Notes under the pieces: model-generated
Database searches by the model: none
Told to the model about the DNA's origin: nothing
What the model saw: only the letters and a program-made list of their open reading frames with translations
Part shown: positions 43,378 to 51,910 of the stretch, one piece after another
Position numbering within the stretch: position 1 is the first letter of the stretch
How the letters are laid out: each line of letters begins with the position of its first letter
Position numbers and translations under genes: made by a program
Source: Actinomycetales bacterium UBA1383
GTDB taxonomy: Bacteria; Actinomycetota; Actinomycetes; Actinomycetales; Actinomycetaceae
Direction: 5' to 3'
Assembly (NCBI GenBank): GCA_002305415.1
Contig: DBQX01000046.1
Span: 95,202 to 159,201, forward strand
Length of the DNA stretch: 64,000 bases

Positions 43378-44284
43378 TCAGCGTGCCAGCTCCGGGTCAG
43401 TGGTGAGTCCGACGTTGAGCCAGACGTCGTAGGGAAGCGCCGCGAGGCGGCGGTCGACGGCGCGCCGCACCCGGTCCTCCCCCGCGATGTCCCACACGCC
43501 GTCCGGCACCACGAAGTCGGCCTCGACGTACAGCTTCCTGCCAAGCTTCGTGACCCGCAGGATCGGGTCGGGCAGTCCGAGTTCGGCCTGCACCTCCGCG
43601 ACCGCGCGCGCGACGGGCTCCATGATCCCCGGTGCTGGCGTGCCCTCGAGGATCTCGACGGCGGTATCCCGGATCATGCCCACGGGGACGGGCAGGAGGA
43701 TCACGGAGGCGACGAGGACCAGGACCGGATCGACGTACCGCTCGGCGCCCTCGAGACCCGCCCACCGCAGTCCCAGCGCCAGCAGGGCCCCGACGAGGAC
43801 CACCGCGGAGAGCAGCATCCCCGCCCACCACGACTGCGCCTCCGCGTCCAGCAGGTCGGAGGTCGGGTCAGCCGCGCGCATCCACCGGTGGACAGCCAGC
43901 GAGAGGATCGCGGTGAAGGCGCCATATCCGGCCACCGCGGCGGCGGCGACCTCCGCACCACCGGCGAGGAGCACCCGGACCGCCTCGAGGGCCGCGTACG
44001 CGATGACCCCGAGGAGGGCCAGTCCCTGCGCGCCGACGGCCAGCGGGACCACGGCCTCGAAGACCGAAGGGATACCGGGCGGAGGGTGGGCGGCGCGAGA
44101 CCCGCGCCGCGGCGATCGACAGGCCGGTGAGGGACATGCCGAGGAGCGTGTAGACGCCGTCGAACAGGATGACCTGGGAGTTCGCCGCAAGCCCCCAGAC
44201 CACGGCCACGCCGGCGACCGCTCCGGCAACGGCGAGGGACAGTCGGAGAGCGGAACGCTCACGGTTCGAGGAGGGCGCGGCCAC
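43378..44284 (-). pseudogene. cation transporter (CDF family), frameshifted
   Basis: Cation diffusion facilitator expected to export divalent metal ions. The first part (GTG 44284, six bases after TACCCT) reads VAAPSSNRERSALRL, two spans, SQVILFDGVYTLLGMSLTG with the metal Asp, and ends at RRPPSARYPFG. The rest continues one base out of frame from about 44060: FEAVVPLAVGAQGLALLG, further spans, and a C-terminal cytoplasmic domain to 43378. Aligned with the family's YPFGREALxPLVVG stretch, one extra C near 44058 explains the shift. Either a sequencing error or a recent pseudogene. Confidence 0.72.
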
Positions 44285-44317
44285 GGTTCGAGGGTAGGCC
44301 AGCGGGGCAGCTCGAAG

Positions 44318-44344
44318 GCCACCCCGGGCGGGTGGTGGGGTGGC
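44318..44344 (-). terminator. weak hairpin after the PlsY-like gene
   Basis: GCCACCCC and GGGGTGGC form an eight-base stem with an 11-base loop just downstream of the operon ending at 44353. Confidence 0.35.
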
Positions 44345-44352
44345 GATCCCGG

Positions 44353-45048
44353 TCAGGACTTCTCCGCCCCAGGCCGGCCGGTCCGGGCGGAGTGCCTCAT
44401 CATCCCCATCACGTGCCCGACGTCGAGGACGTGCCCGGCCTTCCTCAGCCGATGGAGCTGGACGGCGGCGGGCAACTGGGGCAGGACGTAGAGCGTGGTG
44501 ATCACGACGGCGAACCACATCTCGGGACTACCGACGCCCGCACGCCAGGCGAACCACGGGATCGTGAGCGCCACGCCCGCGAGGAACGCGACGATGGGGA
44601 ACGCCATGCCGATCGCCATCCCGACGGCGTGCGTCACCACCAGCGCGAGCGGATCGATCGCGAGCAGCATCCCCATGATGCTGCTGTTCCCGGCCCCACC
44701 CGCGAAGCGGTACCAGACCGGCCAGTTGTGGCCCACCAGGACCGCGACCCCGCAGAGGAGGAACGCCGGCTGGTCCGGGAACGCCAGCCGGAAGGCAAGG
44801 ACGGGGATGAAGGCCTTCAGGATGTCGAGCGCCATCGTCGTCATGCCCCACCGCGCCCCGAAGGCCGCCATCACGTTGGAGGCACCGACGGTGTGCGAGA
44901 CGATCTCGGCCTGCCCATCGCGGGTGGGCGTGCGGAGCGGCTCGGGTGCCGTGCCGGGACGCAGGTGAGCCCAGATGAGGCGGGCGGGCTGGATGGACCC
45001 GACGAGGTAGCCGACGACGACGGCGGTGATCGCCAGGGCGGCGTTCAC
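44353..45048 (-). CDS. PlsY-like glycerol-3-phosphate acyltransferase homologue
   Basis: 231 residues, five hydrophobic spans. It has the PlsY pattern in changed form: VGSIQPARLI (usual GSIPxG), VGASNVMAAFGARWG (usual GATNVLR), LDILKAFIPV and GHNWPVWYRFAGGAGNSS (usual GHxxPVFxxFKGGKGVAT). The Lys of GGKG is Ala here, so substrate or activity may differ from the lysophosphatidate enzyme. GTG 45048 overlaps the ABC ATPase stop by four bases. It is the last gene of the operon beginning at 49171. Confidence 0.7.
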   Translation of the reverse strand: MNAALAITAVVVGYLVGSIQPARLIWAHLRPGTAPEPLRTPTRDGQAEIVSHTVGASNVMAAFGARWGMTTMALDILKAFIPVLAFRLAFPDQPAFLLCGVAVLVGHNWPVWYRFAGGAGNSSIMGMLLAIDPLALVVTHAVGMAIGMAFPIVAFLAGVALTIPWFAWRAGVGSPEMWFAVVITTLYVLPQLPAAVQLHRLRKAGHVLDVGHVMGMMRHSARTGRPGAEKS

Positions 45049-45731
45049 CCCGCCTCACCCTCGATCAGTCCGTCCCGGATCCGTACGAGCCTGCCGCACG
45101 CCGCCGCGACGGAGGCGTCGTGGGTCACCAGGACGATCGTGGTGCCGTGGTCACGGTTGACCCGGGTCAGCAGGTCGATGATGTCCGCGGAGTTCTCCGA
45201 GTCGAGGTTGCCGGTCGGTTCGTCCGCCATGAGCACCGCCGGCTGGTTGACGAGCGCCCGCGCGACCGCCACCCGCTGCTGCTCGCCCCCCGACAACTCG
45301 GCGGGGCGGTGGCGGAGGCGGTCGGCGAGCCCGAGCTCCACGAGCATCGCCTCCGCCCGCTGCAGCGACGCGCGCCGCCCGGCGCCGGCGTACTCGCCCG
45401 CAAGGGCGACGTTCTCGAGTGCGGTGAGCGTGGCCAGCAGGTTGAAGCCCTGGAAGACGAACCCGATGTGGGTCCGGCGGACGGCGGCCAGGTCGCGATC
45501 CGTCATCGCGTCCACGCGGACGCCCCCGATCCACACCTCCCCCCGATCGGGCACGTCCAGCCCGCCTGCGACGTGCATCAGTGTGGACTTGCCCGACCCC
45601 GAGGGGCCCATGATCGCCACCGTCTCGCCCGCACGAACCTCGAGCGAGACGCCACGCAGGGCATCCACGTGGTTGTCCTTGCCAAGGGTGTAGCGCCGGG
45701 CAACATCCGTCACCCTCAGGGTGGTGGTCAT
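45045..45731 (-). CDS. ABC transporter ATP-binding protein (MacB/LolD type)
   Basis: 228 residues with all ABC motifs: Walker A GPSGSGKST, Q-loop IGFVFQGFNLL, signature LSGGEQQRVAVARAL, Walker B VLMADEPTGNLDS and the switch His in VLVTHD. The GNLDSENSADI stretch after Walker B is typical of the LolD/MacB lipid and macrolide exporters. ATG 45731 follows AGGAGG, ten bases after the permease stop. Confidence 0.93.
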   Translation of the reverse strand: MTTTLRVTDVARRYTLGKDNHVDALRGVSLEVRAGETVAIMGPSGSGKSTLMHVAGGLDVPDRGEVWIGGVRVDAMTDRDLAAVRRTHIGFVFQGFNLLATLTALENVALAGEYAGAGRRASLQRAEAMLVELGLADRLRHRPAELSGGEQQRVAVARALVNQPAVLMADEPTGNLDSENSADIIDLLTRVNRDHGTTIVLVTHDASVAAACGRLVRIRDGLIEGEAG

Positions 45732-45741
45732 CGCGTGCCTC

Positions 45742-46908
45742 CTACTCATGTCGCAGGGCCTCGACGGGGCTGAGCCTCGAGGCATGCCAGGCGGGGTAGA
45801 TCCCGGCCACCACACCGAGCACCAGCGCGAACAGCACCGATCCCACGGCAAGGCGCGGCGTCAGCAGGAACAGCCCGGACGCGCCGAAGACGCCGGAGTT
45901 CATGGTCGTGTACACGGAGGCCGCGCCGAGCCCGAGGCCGAGGAGTCCGCCGATCACCCCGATGACCGCCGCCTCGGCGAGGAACTGGCGCATGATGTCC
46001 CCTCGAGTGGCACCGATCGCCTTGCGGATCCCGATCTCGCGCGTGCGCTCCGAGACCGACATCGTCATCGTGTTGATGATCGACAGGCCGCCGACCACCA
46101 GCGCGATCAGCGCCACGGTGTAGATGAGGTAGTTGAAGATCTCGAGCGGTTCCTTCACGAGCTGCTCGAAGCCTGCCGGCCCCTGGACGTTGTAGGAGCC
46201 GCCGAGGGCCTCGGCCACGACCGGGACCATGTCATCGGGGTCGCGGCCATCCTCGGGGAAGAGCACGACGCTGGTGGTCAGGTCGGACACCTCGACGGTC
46301 TCCGCGATGGACTCCGGCAGCGTTCGGAGGAAGATCTCCTGGGCATCCGGCAAGGTCATCTGGACCGTGGAGTCCGGCGCGGTCAGCGTCTTCTCGGCGA
46401 TGCCCACCACCTCGAAGGAGACGCCCCGGATGTCCACGGTGCCGCCCACCTCGGCGCCGAGCATGTCGACCAGGTCCGCGCCCACCACCACCTTCCCGGT
46501 GTCCTCCGGCCGCAGCTCCCTGCCGCGGGCGATGGTGGTGGTGAAGTCCTCGACCCCGAGGTCACGGAAGTCGGTGGCCTCCACCATGGGCGGCGTCCCC
46601 ATGCTCATCATCTGCACGTCGTCGTCCAGCAGGAAGTTCAGCGTGACGGAGGCACGCTCGATGCCGTCGATGGCCTCCGCCTCCTCGGCGACGACGCTGC
46701 TCATCGGGGACATGCCGAACCCGGCGAAGGTCGAGCCGTCGCTGATGATGACCTTGTCCGCGTAGTACCGCTCGCCGCCGTCGACGAGGAGCTGCAGCTT
46801 CTCGGCGACCGACCCCATCACGACGAGCGCCAGGACGCCGATGCCGATGCCGAAGATGGTGAGCGTGGCGCGCAGCTTGCGCCGGAAGACACTCCTGATG
46901 GTCCGCAT
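45742..46908 (-). CDS. MacB/FtsX-type ABC transporter permease
   Basis: 388 residues. An N-terminal span (ATLTIFGIGIGVLALVVMG), a large extracytoplasmic MacB periplasmic core-like domain (about 45-260), and three C-terminal spans forming the FtsX domain, with the coupling motif ERTREIGIRKAIGATRGDI. Such permeases extrude lipoproteins, peptides or antibiotics rather than import. ATG 46908 has GAGGAGGGGGG upstream, 16 bases after the kinase-like gene. Confidence 0.9.
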   Translation of the reverse strand: MRTIRSVFRRKLRATLTIFGIGIGVLALVVMGSVAEKLQLLVDGGERYYADKVIISDGSTFAGFGMSPMSSVVAEEAEAIDGIERASVTLNFLLDDDVQMMSMGTPPMVEATDFRDLGVEDFTTTIARGRELRPEDTGKVVVGADLVDMLGAEVGGTVDIRGVSFEVVGIAEKTLTAPDSTVQMTLPDAQEIFLRTLPESIAETVEVSDLTTSVVLFPEDGRDPDDMVPVVAEALGGSYNVQGPAGFEQLVKEPLEIFNYLIYTVALIALVVGGLSIINTMTMSVSERTREIGIRKAIGATRGDIMRQFLAEAAVIGVIGGLLGLGLGAASVYTTMNSGVFGASGLFLLTPRLAVGSVLFALVLGVVAGIYPAWHASRLSPVEALRHE

Positions 46909-46924
46909 GGGTCCCCCCTCCTCC

Positions 46925-49171
46925 TCAGTCGCCCGTGTCCACGCGCAGGACGGCGCCGAGGGAACCGTCCACTGTCACGAGTTCGCCGTCCCGGAGCGCG
47001 AGGGCCCCGCGCACGGAGGTGACGGCGGGAATCGCGAGTTCACGCGCCAGGATGGCGCTGTGGGACAGCATCCCACCCGATTCCGCCACGATCGCGCCCG
47101 CGCGGAGGAACAGCGGAGTCCAGCTCGCATCCGAGTACGGTACGACTACGACGTCGCCGTCCCGCAGGGCGCCGAGATCGGCCAGTCCGCGGCACACGGC
47201 GACGCGACCCGTGTACATCCCCCTCGACACGCCGATGCCACGGAGGATGGCCGTGTCCTCGTCACGGGGGTGGTCGACGACGTCGCCCACGACGACCTCG
47301 GGCAGCTCCCAGTCCGCGGTGGCGGCGATGTCCGCCGCGCGAGACGCGCTGATCCCGCGCGCCTCCGCCGGTTCCAGCCCGCCCACGACGACGCGGCGGA
47401 CCTCCTCGAGCGTGAGGTGGAAGATGTCCTCCCGGTCATCGAGGGCGCCCACCTCGGACAGCCGCTCGCCAAGGGCGAGGACAAGGGGCCGGTACTGCCC
47501 GTAGGCGTAGGCGTAGAGCGAACTCGTCTCGTCCCGGCGTCGGCTGTAGGCGGCAACCCTCCGCACCACCCACGGGGGGCGGGTCGTGTGGAGGTGTGCT
47601 GACCCGTCGCGCGCCGGGACGTCGAGTGCGGCCGCCACCATCGCGAGGACACGATCCGGTTCCTCGGCCCACGTGGGGCAGGTGAAGTTGACGGCGCTGT
47701 CGGAGAAGTGACCGAAGCGGTCCATGAACCCGTCGAACGCCGCCACGAACCCCGCGGCGGCGGCGTCGTCGCGCAGCCCGGCGAGGTCCCCGGCTCGTAC
47801 CCGCTCCCCGACGGAGGGTGGGGCCGCCTGGACGACGTCCGCGAGGGAGCGCAGGGCGGCGCCGAGGTCGTGGTCGGACGGGTCCCCCGCAGGCATGTCG
47901 ACGGGCGAGCTGGCGCTGCCCCGCAGCGTGAGCGTGCTGCGCGCCCAGGCCGAGTGCATCTGCAGGAGCATGAGGGTGACGACGTGGTGGAAGGCGATCT
48001 CCGTGACCAGGGGCGCGAGCCGGTCCACCCGGTCGAGCAGCTCCGCAGCGGCGAGGTCCCCGGGGGGAGGACCCGCCGCCCGGGCACGCGCACGCTGCCA
48101 CAACTGGGGGAGGCGCGCGTCCAGGTGCTTCCCGAATCCTGCGTAGCGCCTCGTGGCGCGCGCGAGGCGAGGGAGACGCCGGAGCGCGGTGGGCGTCGGT
48201 CGCATCGGGGGCATCGACCCTGCTTCCATGCCTGCCAGCCGTTCGAGCGAGTCCTCCGGCAGCCCGAACTCCGCGAACAGGCGGGACAGTGCCCCGATGT
48301 TGATGTAGAAGCGGTGGTGGATCAGGGTGCTGAGCTCCTCGGGACGGACGTCGAGGGGCCCGAGGACGTCCTCGAGGAATGCGAGGAACGCCCGGCTCAC
48401 AACGGGGCCGTTCACCGACCAGACGAGCGGCAGGACGACGCCGGGAAGCATGTCCCGGGCCATCCGGCTGCTGTACACCGCCGGGCGTGTCCCGGTGGTG
48501 ATCGGGCGTGCCTGGAGCCACCAGAGGGTGCCGTCCCACGCCCACTCGGCGTCCACGGCGAACCTGAGCGCGCGCTCCATCCGGTCCGCACCGTCCGCGA
48601 CCAGGCCGGCTACCTCCACCTCCAGGTGAGGGACCGGCGGCCGCTCCCGCCACTGGCCGTTGCGGCGCACCCACCGCTCCGGCTCCACCCGGCCGGCGAC
48701 CAGCCCGTCCCCGGTCCCGGGCACGGCCTCCACCACGGTCTCCCGCATCCCGGTGACAGGATTGCGCGAGAAGACGACCCCCGCGACGTGAGGGTGCACC
48801 ATCCGCTGGACGACGACGGCGACGGCGACGGCAGGGTCGCCATCGTCACCGTAGACGGCCCGCGCCGCGCTGTGGGCGACGTCCACGACAGCGGCCGACA
48901 CCTCGTCCCGGCACACGTCCAGCACGGTGCGGAACTGGCCAGCCCACGAACGCACCGACCCATCCTCGACGTCCGCCGACGATCGCACCGCCCACCTGGT
49001 GCCGTCATCCGGGACGACGCGGAGACGCGCGGCCAGGTCGGGGGCGTCCACCAGGGCGGGAGGGACGACCCATGCGTCCGGCACCGCGAAGCCCAGCCGC
49101 GCCAGGCGTGCGAGCGTGCCCGCCTTCGTGCCGGAGCGGCGCGCGCGCTCGAGGCGGAGTACGGGGCCCAT
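46925..49171 (-). CDS. PEP-utilising / rifampicin phosphotransferase-like enzyme
   Basis: 748 residues with the three-part layout of rifampicin phosphotransferase and PEP synthase: an ATP-grasp PPDK N-terminal domain (GTKAGTLARLARLGFAVPDAW; RWAVRSSADVEDGSVRSWAGQF; VVFSRNPVTG; LWWLQARPIT), a helical middle domain (about 290-600), and a C-terminal swivelling domain with the phospho-His in GGMLSHSAILARELAIPAV. It lacks the TIM-barrel PEP domain of PEP synthase. Rph enzymes move phosphate from ATP to an antibiotic; the true acceptor here is unknown. ATG 49171 follows AAGGAG. First gene of a four-gene operon with an exporter. Confidence 0.8.
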   Translation of the reverse strand: MGPVLRLERARRSGTKAGTLARLARLGFAVPDAWVVPPALVDAPDLAARLRVVPDDGTRWAVRSSADVEDGSVRSWAGQFRTVLDVCRDEVSAAVVDVAHSAARAVYGDDGDPAVAVAVVVQRMVHPHVAGVVFSRNPVTGMRETVVEAVPGTGDGLVAGRVEPERWVRRNGQWRERPPVPHLEVEVAGLVADGADRMERALRFAVDAEWAWDGTLWWLQARPITTGTRPAVYSSRMARDMLPGVVLPLVWSVNGPVVSRAFLAFLEDVLGPLDVRPEELSTLIHHRFYINIGALSRLFAEFGLPEDSLERLAGMEAGSMPPMRPTPTALRRLPRLARATRRYAGFGKHLDARLPQLWQRARARAAGPPPGDLAAAELLDRVDRLAPLVTEIAFHHVVTLMLLQMHSAWARSTLTLRGSASSPVDMPAGDPSDHDLGAALRSLADVVQAAPPSVGERVRAGDLAGLRDDAAAAGFVAAFDGFMDRFGHFSDSAVNFTCPTWAEEPDRVLAMVAAALDVPARDGSAHLHTTRPPWVVRRVAAYSRRRDETSSLYAYAYGQYRPLVLALGERLSEVGALDDREDIFHLTLEEVRRVVVGGLEPAEARGISASRAADIAATADWELPEVVVGDVVDHPRDEDTAILRGIGVSRGMYTGRVAVCRGLADLGALRDGDVVVVPYSDASWTPLFLRAGAIVAESGGMLSHSAILARELAIPAVTSVRGALALRDGELVTVDGSLGAVLRVDTGD

Positions 49172-49351
49172 CGTGCTCCTTGTCCCGGATCTATCCGACG
49201 GCTCGTCGTGATCGGAGTGCTCACAGGGTAACCCACCCCACACGGGGCGGTCACGGGACTTCGGGCGTGAAAGGACCTGCCGCTCCCCGACGGACTACCG
49301 TTGACCCAGGGGCGGGAACGGCCGACGACCGTGCGAGTCTGGTGGTGGGAA

Positions 49352-50146
49352 ATGGGCGTGATCTGGGAGCGCATCCGCGCGGAGGCGGCTGGGGACGCGG
49401 AACGGGAGCCGGCGCTGGCGAGCTTCCTCTACACCAGCCTCCTCAACCACCCCCGCCTCGAGGACGCCCTCAGCTACATCCTCGCGAACAAGCTGGGCAG
49501 CCCGGCGCTCTCCGCCCTCACCCTCCGCGACCTCATCGACGCCGCCCTGGAGGCCGACCCCGGCCTCGGCCGGGCGGCGCGGGAGGACCTGCGCGCCGTC
49601 GTCGATCGTGACCCGGCGTGTCCCGGCTACGCGGAACCACTGCTGTACTTCAAGGGCTTCCACGCGCTCCAGTCGCACCGTGTCGCCCACCACCTGTGGA
49701 ACACCGGACACCAGCCCCTCGCGCTCTACCTGCAGAGCCGGGGCTCGGAGGTGTTCGCCGTCGACATCCACCCCGCCGCCCGGATCGGCAAGGGCATCAT
49801 GTTCGACCACGCCACCAGCATCGTCATCGGGGAGACCGCCGTGGTCGACGACGACGTCTCGATGCTCCACGAGGTCACCCTGGGCGGCACCGGGAAGGAG
49901 ACCGGCGACCGGCACCCCAAGATCCGCCGCGGCGTCATGATCGGGGCGGGCGCCAAGATCCTCGGGAACATCGTGGTGGGAGAGGGCGCGAAGGTGGGCG
50001 CGGGCAGTGTCGTGCTCGACGACGTCCCGCCACACAGCACCGTGGCAGGCGTACCGGCGCGGCAAGTGGGACGGCCTGACGTCGACCTGCCGGCGCTCTC
50101 GATGGACCAGCGGCTGGAACTGGCCGACGCGGGCGGCCTCTCCTGA
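49352..50146 (+). CDS. cysE: serine O-acetyltransferase, enterobacterial CysE type
   Basis: Makes O-acetylserine for cysteine synthesis. 264 residues. It has the full N-terminal alpha-helical domain (VIWERIRAEAAGDAERE; ASFLYTSLLNHPRLEDALSY; LANKLGSPALSALTLRDLI) before the left-handed beta-helix (VDIHPAARIGKGIMFDHATS; LHEVTLGGTGKETGDRHPKI; GAGAKILGNI; GAGSVVLDDVPPHSTVAGVP). It reads much more like E. coli CysE than the short type common in actinobacteria. ATG 49352 is chosen to match that N-terminus; GTG 49331 and TTG 49301 are in frame. No cysK lies nearby. Confidence 0.9.
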   Translation: MGVIWERIRAEAAGDAEREPALASFLYTSLLNHPRLEDALSYILANKLGSPALSALTLRDLIDAALEADPGLGRAAREDLRAVVDRDPACPGYAEPLLYFKGFHALQSHRVAHHLWNTGHQPLALYLQSRGSEVFAVDIHPAARIGKGIMFDHATSIVIGETAVVDDDVSMLHEVTLGGTGKETGDRHPKIRRGVMIGAGAKILGNIVVGEGAKVGAGSVVLDDVPPHSTVAGVPARQVGRPDVDLPALSMDQRLELADAGGLS

Positions 50147-50217
50147 CGTGCGCGTGAGCCCGGCCGGGCGGACCCGTCGTGCCGGGAGACCCGTCGTCGC
50201 CGCCGGACCGGTGGGGG

Positions 50218-50595
50218 CGAATGAGCCGGCCTGTACGCCGGGTTCTGTGCCGTGGCGGGGTCTCCCCCGCCGCGGTGGCGACCATCCATCTCGGGGCTGT
50301 GTTGCCGCAGCCCTCCAGCGACCTACCCGCAGGCTCGGGCGGGCAGCCCTCGTGCGCCTGCTGCTTGGTCTTGCTCCGGGCGGGGTTTGCCCAGCCGCAC
50401 CCGTCACCGGGTGCGCTGGTGGTCTCTTGCACCACCGTTTCACCCTTGCCGATCCGCTCGCGCGGATCGGCGGTCTGCTTTCTGTTGCACTGTTCCCGCG
50501 GGTCACCCCGGGTGGGTGTTACCCACCGCCCTGCCCTGTGGAGCCCGGACGTTCCTCGGCAGTTTCCTGACGCGGCCGCCCGGCCGACTCATTCG
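50218..50595 (-). ncRNA. rnpB: RNase P RNA
   Basis: The catalytic RNA that trims tRNA 5' ends. On the minus strand the 5' part contains GAGGAACGTCCGGGCTCC and the 3' part ends ACAGAACCCGGCGTACAGGC, the two conserved core strands of bacterial type A RNA. The outermost CGAATGAG and CTCATTCG pair as helix P1. A TAGAAT -10 box (50608-50603) lies seven bases before position 50595, which fixes the 5' end. About 378 bases, typical. Confidence 0.92.
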
Positions 50596-50602
50596 CCCTG
50601 CC

Positions 50603-50608
50603 ATTCTA
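50603..50608 (-). promoter_or_regulatory. -10 box of rnpB
   Basis: TAGAAT, seven bases before the predicted 5' end of RNase P RNA. No convincing -35 box is seen. Confidence 0.6.
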
Positions 50609-50638
50609 CGCGCAGCCTCCCGGCAAGGCACGAGCGGG

Positions 50639-51910
50639 TCAGAACAGGGTCAGGGGTGGCTCGGGCGGTTCCGCGAGTTCGCTGGGCAGGCCGGCGACCA
50701 CGAGTTCGCGGACGTCGGGCCAGAGCCGGACGATCGAGACGGACGCGGGCGGGACGCGCACCCGCTGCCATGCCCCGGGCGGCATGTCCACCAGCCCGCT
50801 CACCCCCACCTTCGTGACGGCCGAGTGGCAGACGAGGACGACGGTCCTCCCGGAGTGCTCCGCCAGCGCCCGGCGGGCGACCCGCTCCACCCGGTCCTGG
50901 ACCTGGCTCGGGGACTCCCCGTCAGGAGCGGGCAGGTCGGCGGACTCGTACCAGCGCGCGAGCAGGCCGGGGTACTGGTCGTGGATCTCCCACGGCCGCA
51001 GCCCCTGCCACCGGCCGAAGTCGACCTCCCGGAGATCCTCCTCGATCTCGACGGTGAGTCCCAGCCGCTCGGCGACCACCGCGGCGGTCTCCTGGGTGCG
51101 CACCATCGGGGAGGCCCACAGTGCCGCGGGCGCGCCCACATCCGGCCAGAGCTCCGGGATCCGCTCGAGGAGGGCGGCGACCCGGGACGCCTGCGCACGT
51201 CCCCGCGCCGAGAGTGGCGGGCCCGGCTCCGACCCGCCCGAGAACCCGTGCGCCTCGGTCAGCGCCGTCTCCCCGTGTCGCACGAAGACGAGGGTGACGG
51301 GGAGGTCGGTGCCGAAGTAGAACAGCGCGCCGGAGGGCTTGCGGAGGCGGGGAGGCCAGGGGACCTCCCCCTCAACCGGGATCCCCGCGTCCACCAGCGG
51401 ATCGGGTGTCACCGGCCCGGACTCCCCTGCCTCCTCGCGGGCCTCCCGCCCCGCCTCCGGCAGGACCACCCCGGGACCCGCCGCAGCCGCGAGGTCGCCC
51501 CGTCCGACCACGGACCGGGTGTCCATTGCCTGATTGGCCAGCGCGTCGGCGTCGCGGTTCTCCTCGCGCGGCACCCAGACGTACCGGACGCGCCGGGGAT
51601 CGAGCGCGTCCCGGACACGCTGGGCGAGCACGTGCAGTCCGTCGTTCCGGATCCTCCAGCGGCCGGACAGCTGCTCGACCACCAGGCGGGAGTCGGCCCT
51701 CACCTCCACCTCGGCGTCGAGGCCGGCGGCCGCGATCAGTTCGAGCGCGGCGGCGATGGCGGTGTACTCCGCCACGTTGTTGGTGGCGCGGCCGAGGTAG
51801 CCACCTCTCTCGGCGAGCACGCGACCCGACTCGTCCCTGATGACGAAGCCGAACCCTGCCTCGCCGGGATTGCCGCGCGCGCCGCCGTCGGTGTTGACGA
51901 CGAGCCGCAT
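50639..51910 (-). CDS. bifunctional RNase HI / histidine acid phosphatase
   Basis: Two domains in 423 residues. N-terminal RNase HI (about 1-135): catalytic Asp in VVNTDGGARGNPGEAG, Glu in ATNNVAEYTAI, Asp in VRADSRLVVEQ and Asp in ENRDADALANQ; it removes RNA from RNA-DNA hybrids. A Pro/Gly linker follows, then a CobC-type histidine phosphatase (VFVRHGETALTEAHG; WASPMVRTQETA; VLVCHSAVTKVG). The same fusion is Rv2228c in M. tuberculosis. ATG 51910 overlaps the upstream gene's stop by one base. Confidence 0.92.
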   Translation of the reverse strand: MRLVVNTDGGARGNPGEAGFGFVIRDESGRVLAERGGYLGRATNNVAEYTAIAAALELIAAAGLDAEVEVRADSRLVVEQLSGRWRIRNDGLHVLAQRVRDALDPRRVRYVWVPREENRDADALANQAMDTRSVVGRGDLAAAAGPGVVLPEAGREAREEAGESGPVTPDPLVDAGIPVEGEVPWPPRLRKPSGALFYFGTDLPVTLVFVRHGETALTEAHGFSGGSEPGPPLSARGRAQASRVAALLERIPELWPDVGAPAALWASPMVRTQETAAVVAERLGLTVEIEEDLREVDFGRWQGLRPWEIHDQYPGLLARWYESADLPAPDGESPSQVQDRVERVARRALAEHSGRTVVLVCHSAVTKVGVSGLVDMPPGAWQRVRVPPASVSIVRLWPDVRELVVAGLPSELAEPPEPPLTLF

